Made by a program: the position numbers and the translations under genes
Source of the DNA: Hyphomicrobiales bacterium
Lineage (GTDB): Bacteria; Pseudomonadota; Alphaproteobacteria; Rhizobiales; Rhizobiaceae
Assembly (NCBI GenBank): GCA_900472175.1
Contig: UCHD01000030.1
Location: 1-64,000, forward strand
DNA: 64,000 nt
Direction of reading: 5' to 3'
Notes under the pieces: model-generated
Database searches by the model: none
Seen by the model: only the letters and a program-made list of their open reading frames with translations
What the model was told of the DNA's origin: nothing
Shown here: in pieces, positions 63,567-64,000 of the stretch
Layout: each line of letters starts with the position of its first letter
How positions within the stretch are numbered: the stretch's first letter is position 1

Positions 63567-64000
63567 TGTTTTATGCGACCGCGGAAAACGCCCATGGTCT
63601 TGCCCACGATCCTTTCAAGGCCATCGTTTCTCCGCGACCGATCGGCTGGATCGGATCGAGGTCTGCCGATGGCAGCCTCAATCTGGCGCCCTATTCCTTC
63701 TTCAATGCGATCAGCGACGCGCCGAAAATGGTGATGTTCTCCTCGGCCGGCCGCAAGGACTCGGTCCACAACATCGAGGAAACCCGTGAGTTCACCGCCA
63801 ATTTTGTCAGCTTTGACATCCGCGAAGCGATGAACGTTACGTCGGCTCCGGTGCCACATGGTGAGAGCGAATTCGCGCTTGCCGGATTGACGCCTATCGA
63901 AGGCCGGTTTGTCCAAGCGCCCTTCGTTGCCGAAGCTTACGCCGCCCTTGAATGCAAGGTGACGGAGATTTTCCGGCCGAAGGCGCTCGACGGAACGTTG
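63566..64000 (+). CDS. flavin-reductase-domain protein (partial, runs off the window)
   Basis: The first 145 residues are visible. The flavin reductase-like FMN-binding pattern shows HDPFKAIVSPRPIGWIGSRS, LAPYSFFNAISDAPKMVMF and ETREFTANFVSFDIREAMN. Family members run to about 200 aa, so roughly 60 residues lie beyond the window. It overlaps the nitroreductase stop by one base, which suggests a two-protein flavin-dependent module. Confidence 0.9.
   Translation, partial: MFYATAENAHGLAHDPFKAIVSPRPIGWIGSRSADGSLNLAPYSFFNAISDAPKMVMFSSAGRKDSVHNIEETREFTANFVSFDIREAMNVTSAPVPHGESEFALAGLTPIEGRFVQAPFVAEAYAALECKVTEIFRPKALDGTL

Noticed and set aside
1-64000. CRISPR arrays, insertion sequences, prophage or attachment-site duplications
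   Set aside because: I looked for spaced repeats, transposase motifs, integrases next to tRNA-Leu and duplicated tRNA ends; none was seen.

Overview
The window is a stretch of chromosome from an alphaproteobacterium of the Rhizobiales, most likely Rhizobiaceae (Rhizobium/Agrobacterium/Neorhizobium-like). The evidence is the merged S10-spc-alpha ribosomal superoperon with adk directly after secY and without rpmJ or rpsD, the high-GC codon use, and gene families typical of rhizobia such as an ATP12-type chaperone, a DUF1489 protein, a deformylase-like paralogue and a PAS_5 protein. The genus is inference. I see no prophage, insertion sequence, plasmid origin or CRISPR array.

Region 1 (1-15240, all + strand): the last codons of tuf, a terminator, then rpsJ rplC rplD rplW rplB rpsS rplV rpsC rplP rpmC rpsQ | rplN rplX rplE rpsN rpsH rplF rplR | rpsE rpmD rplO | secY adk rpsM | rpsK rpoA rplQ. 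The bars mark hairpins followed by T-runs that look like intrinsic terminators or attenuators inside the superoperon. The rpsM-rpsK gap also holds two copies of one RNA-like element with a compensatory base-pair change. A strong terminator closes the block at 15203-15240.

Region 2 (15270-27093): envelope and housekeeping genes. They include the MsrPQ periplasmic methionine sulfoxide reductase, a DegP-like protease, the AAA+ ATPase RarA, a VOC protein, and a small multidrug resistance exporter (sugE/gdx) preceded by a two-hairpin guanidine-II (mini-ykkC) riboswitch. A minus-strand run follows (crcB, a pseudouridine synthase, a HAD phosphatase, an ATP12 chaperone). A formaldehyde-oxidation pair (adhC and fghA) brackets small genes.

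Region 3 (28313-43129): regulators and transporters. It holds an XRE repressor, an EamA transporter, a probable SRPBCC-site-2-protease fusion, lipB, tRNA-Leu(GAG), a deformylase-like protein that lacks metal ligands, MgtE, a MerR regulator with a near-perfect palindrome upstream, PhoX, an acyltransferase-like membrane protein with a cysteine-rich tail, and L-serine dehydratase.

Region 4 (43213-54018): a DD-carboxypeptidase with a SPOR domain, a transglutaminase-like protein, a decayed DUF1801 gene, PilZ and PAS proteins, an orphan + strand terminator that suggests a small RNA, a rhomboid protease, a CBS protein, a patatin phospholipase, and hisI/folE.

Region 5 (54359-64000): a NifU/IscU-like protein and yidD. 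Then comes a probable accessory insert (DUF1697, AHSA1/ArsR pair, DHFR-like, MarR-GNAT fusion) with several palindromic operators, followed by thrS, an acyltransferase, a secreted protein, a nitroreductase and a partial flavin reductase that runs off the end.

Most of the window is ordinary core genome. The items most worth a second look are the repeated covarying element before rpsK, the intra-operon terminators, the guanidine-II riboswitch, the SRPBCC-S2P fusion, the possible sRNA near 49.2 kb, and the operator that abuts the MarR-GNAT start codon.
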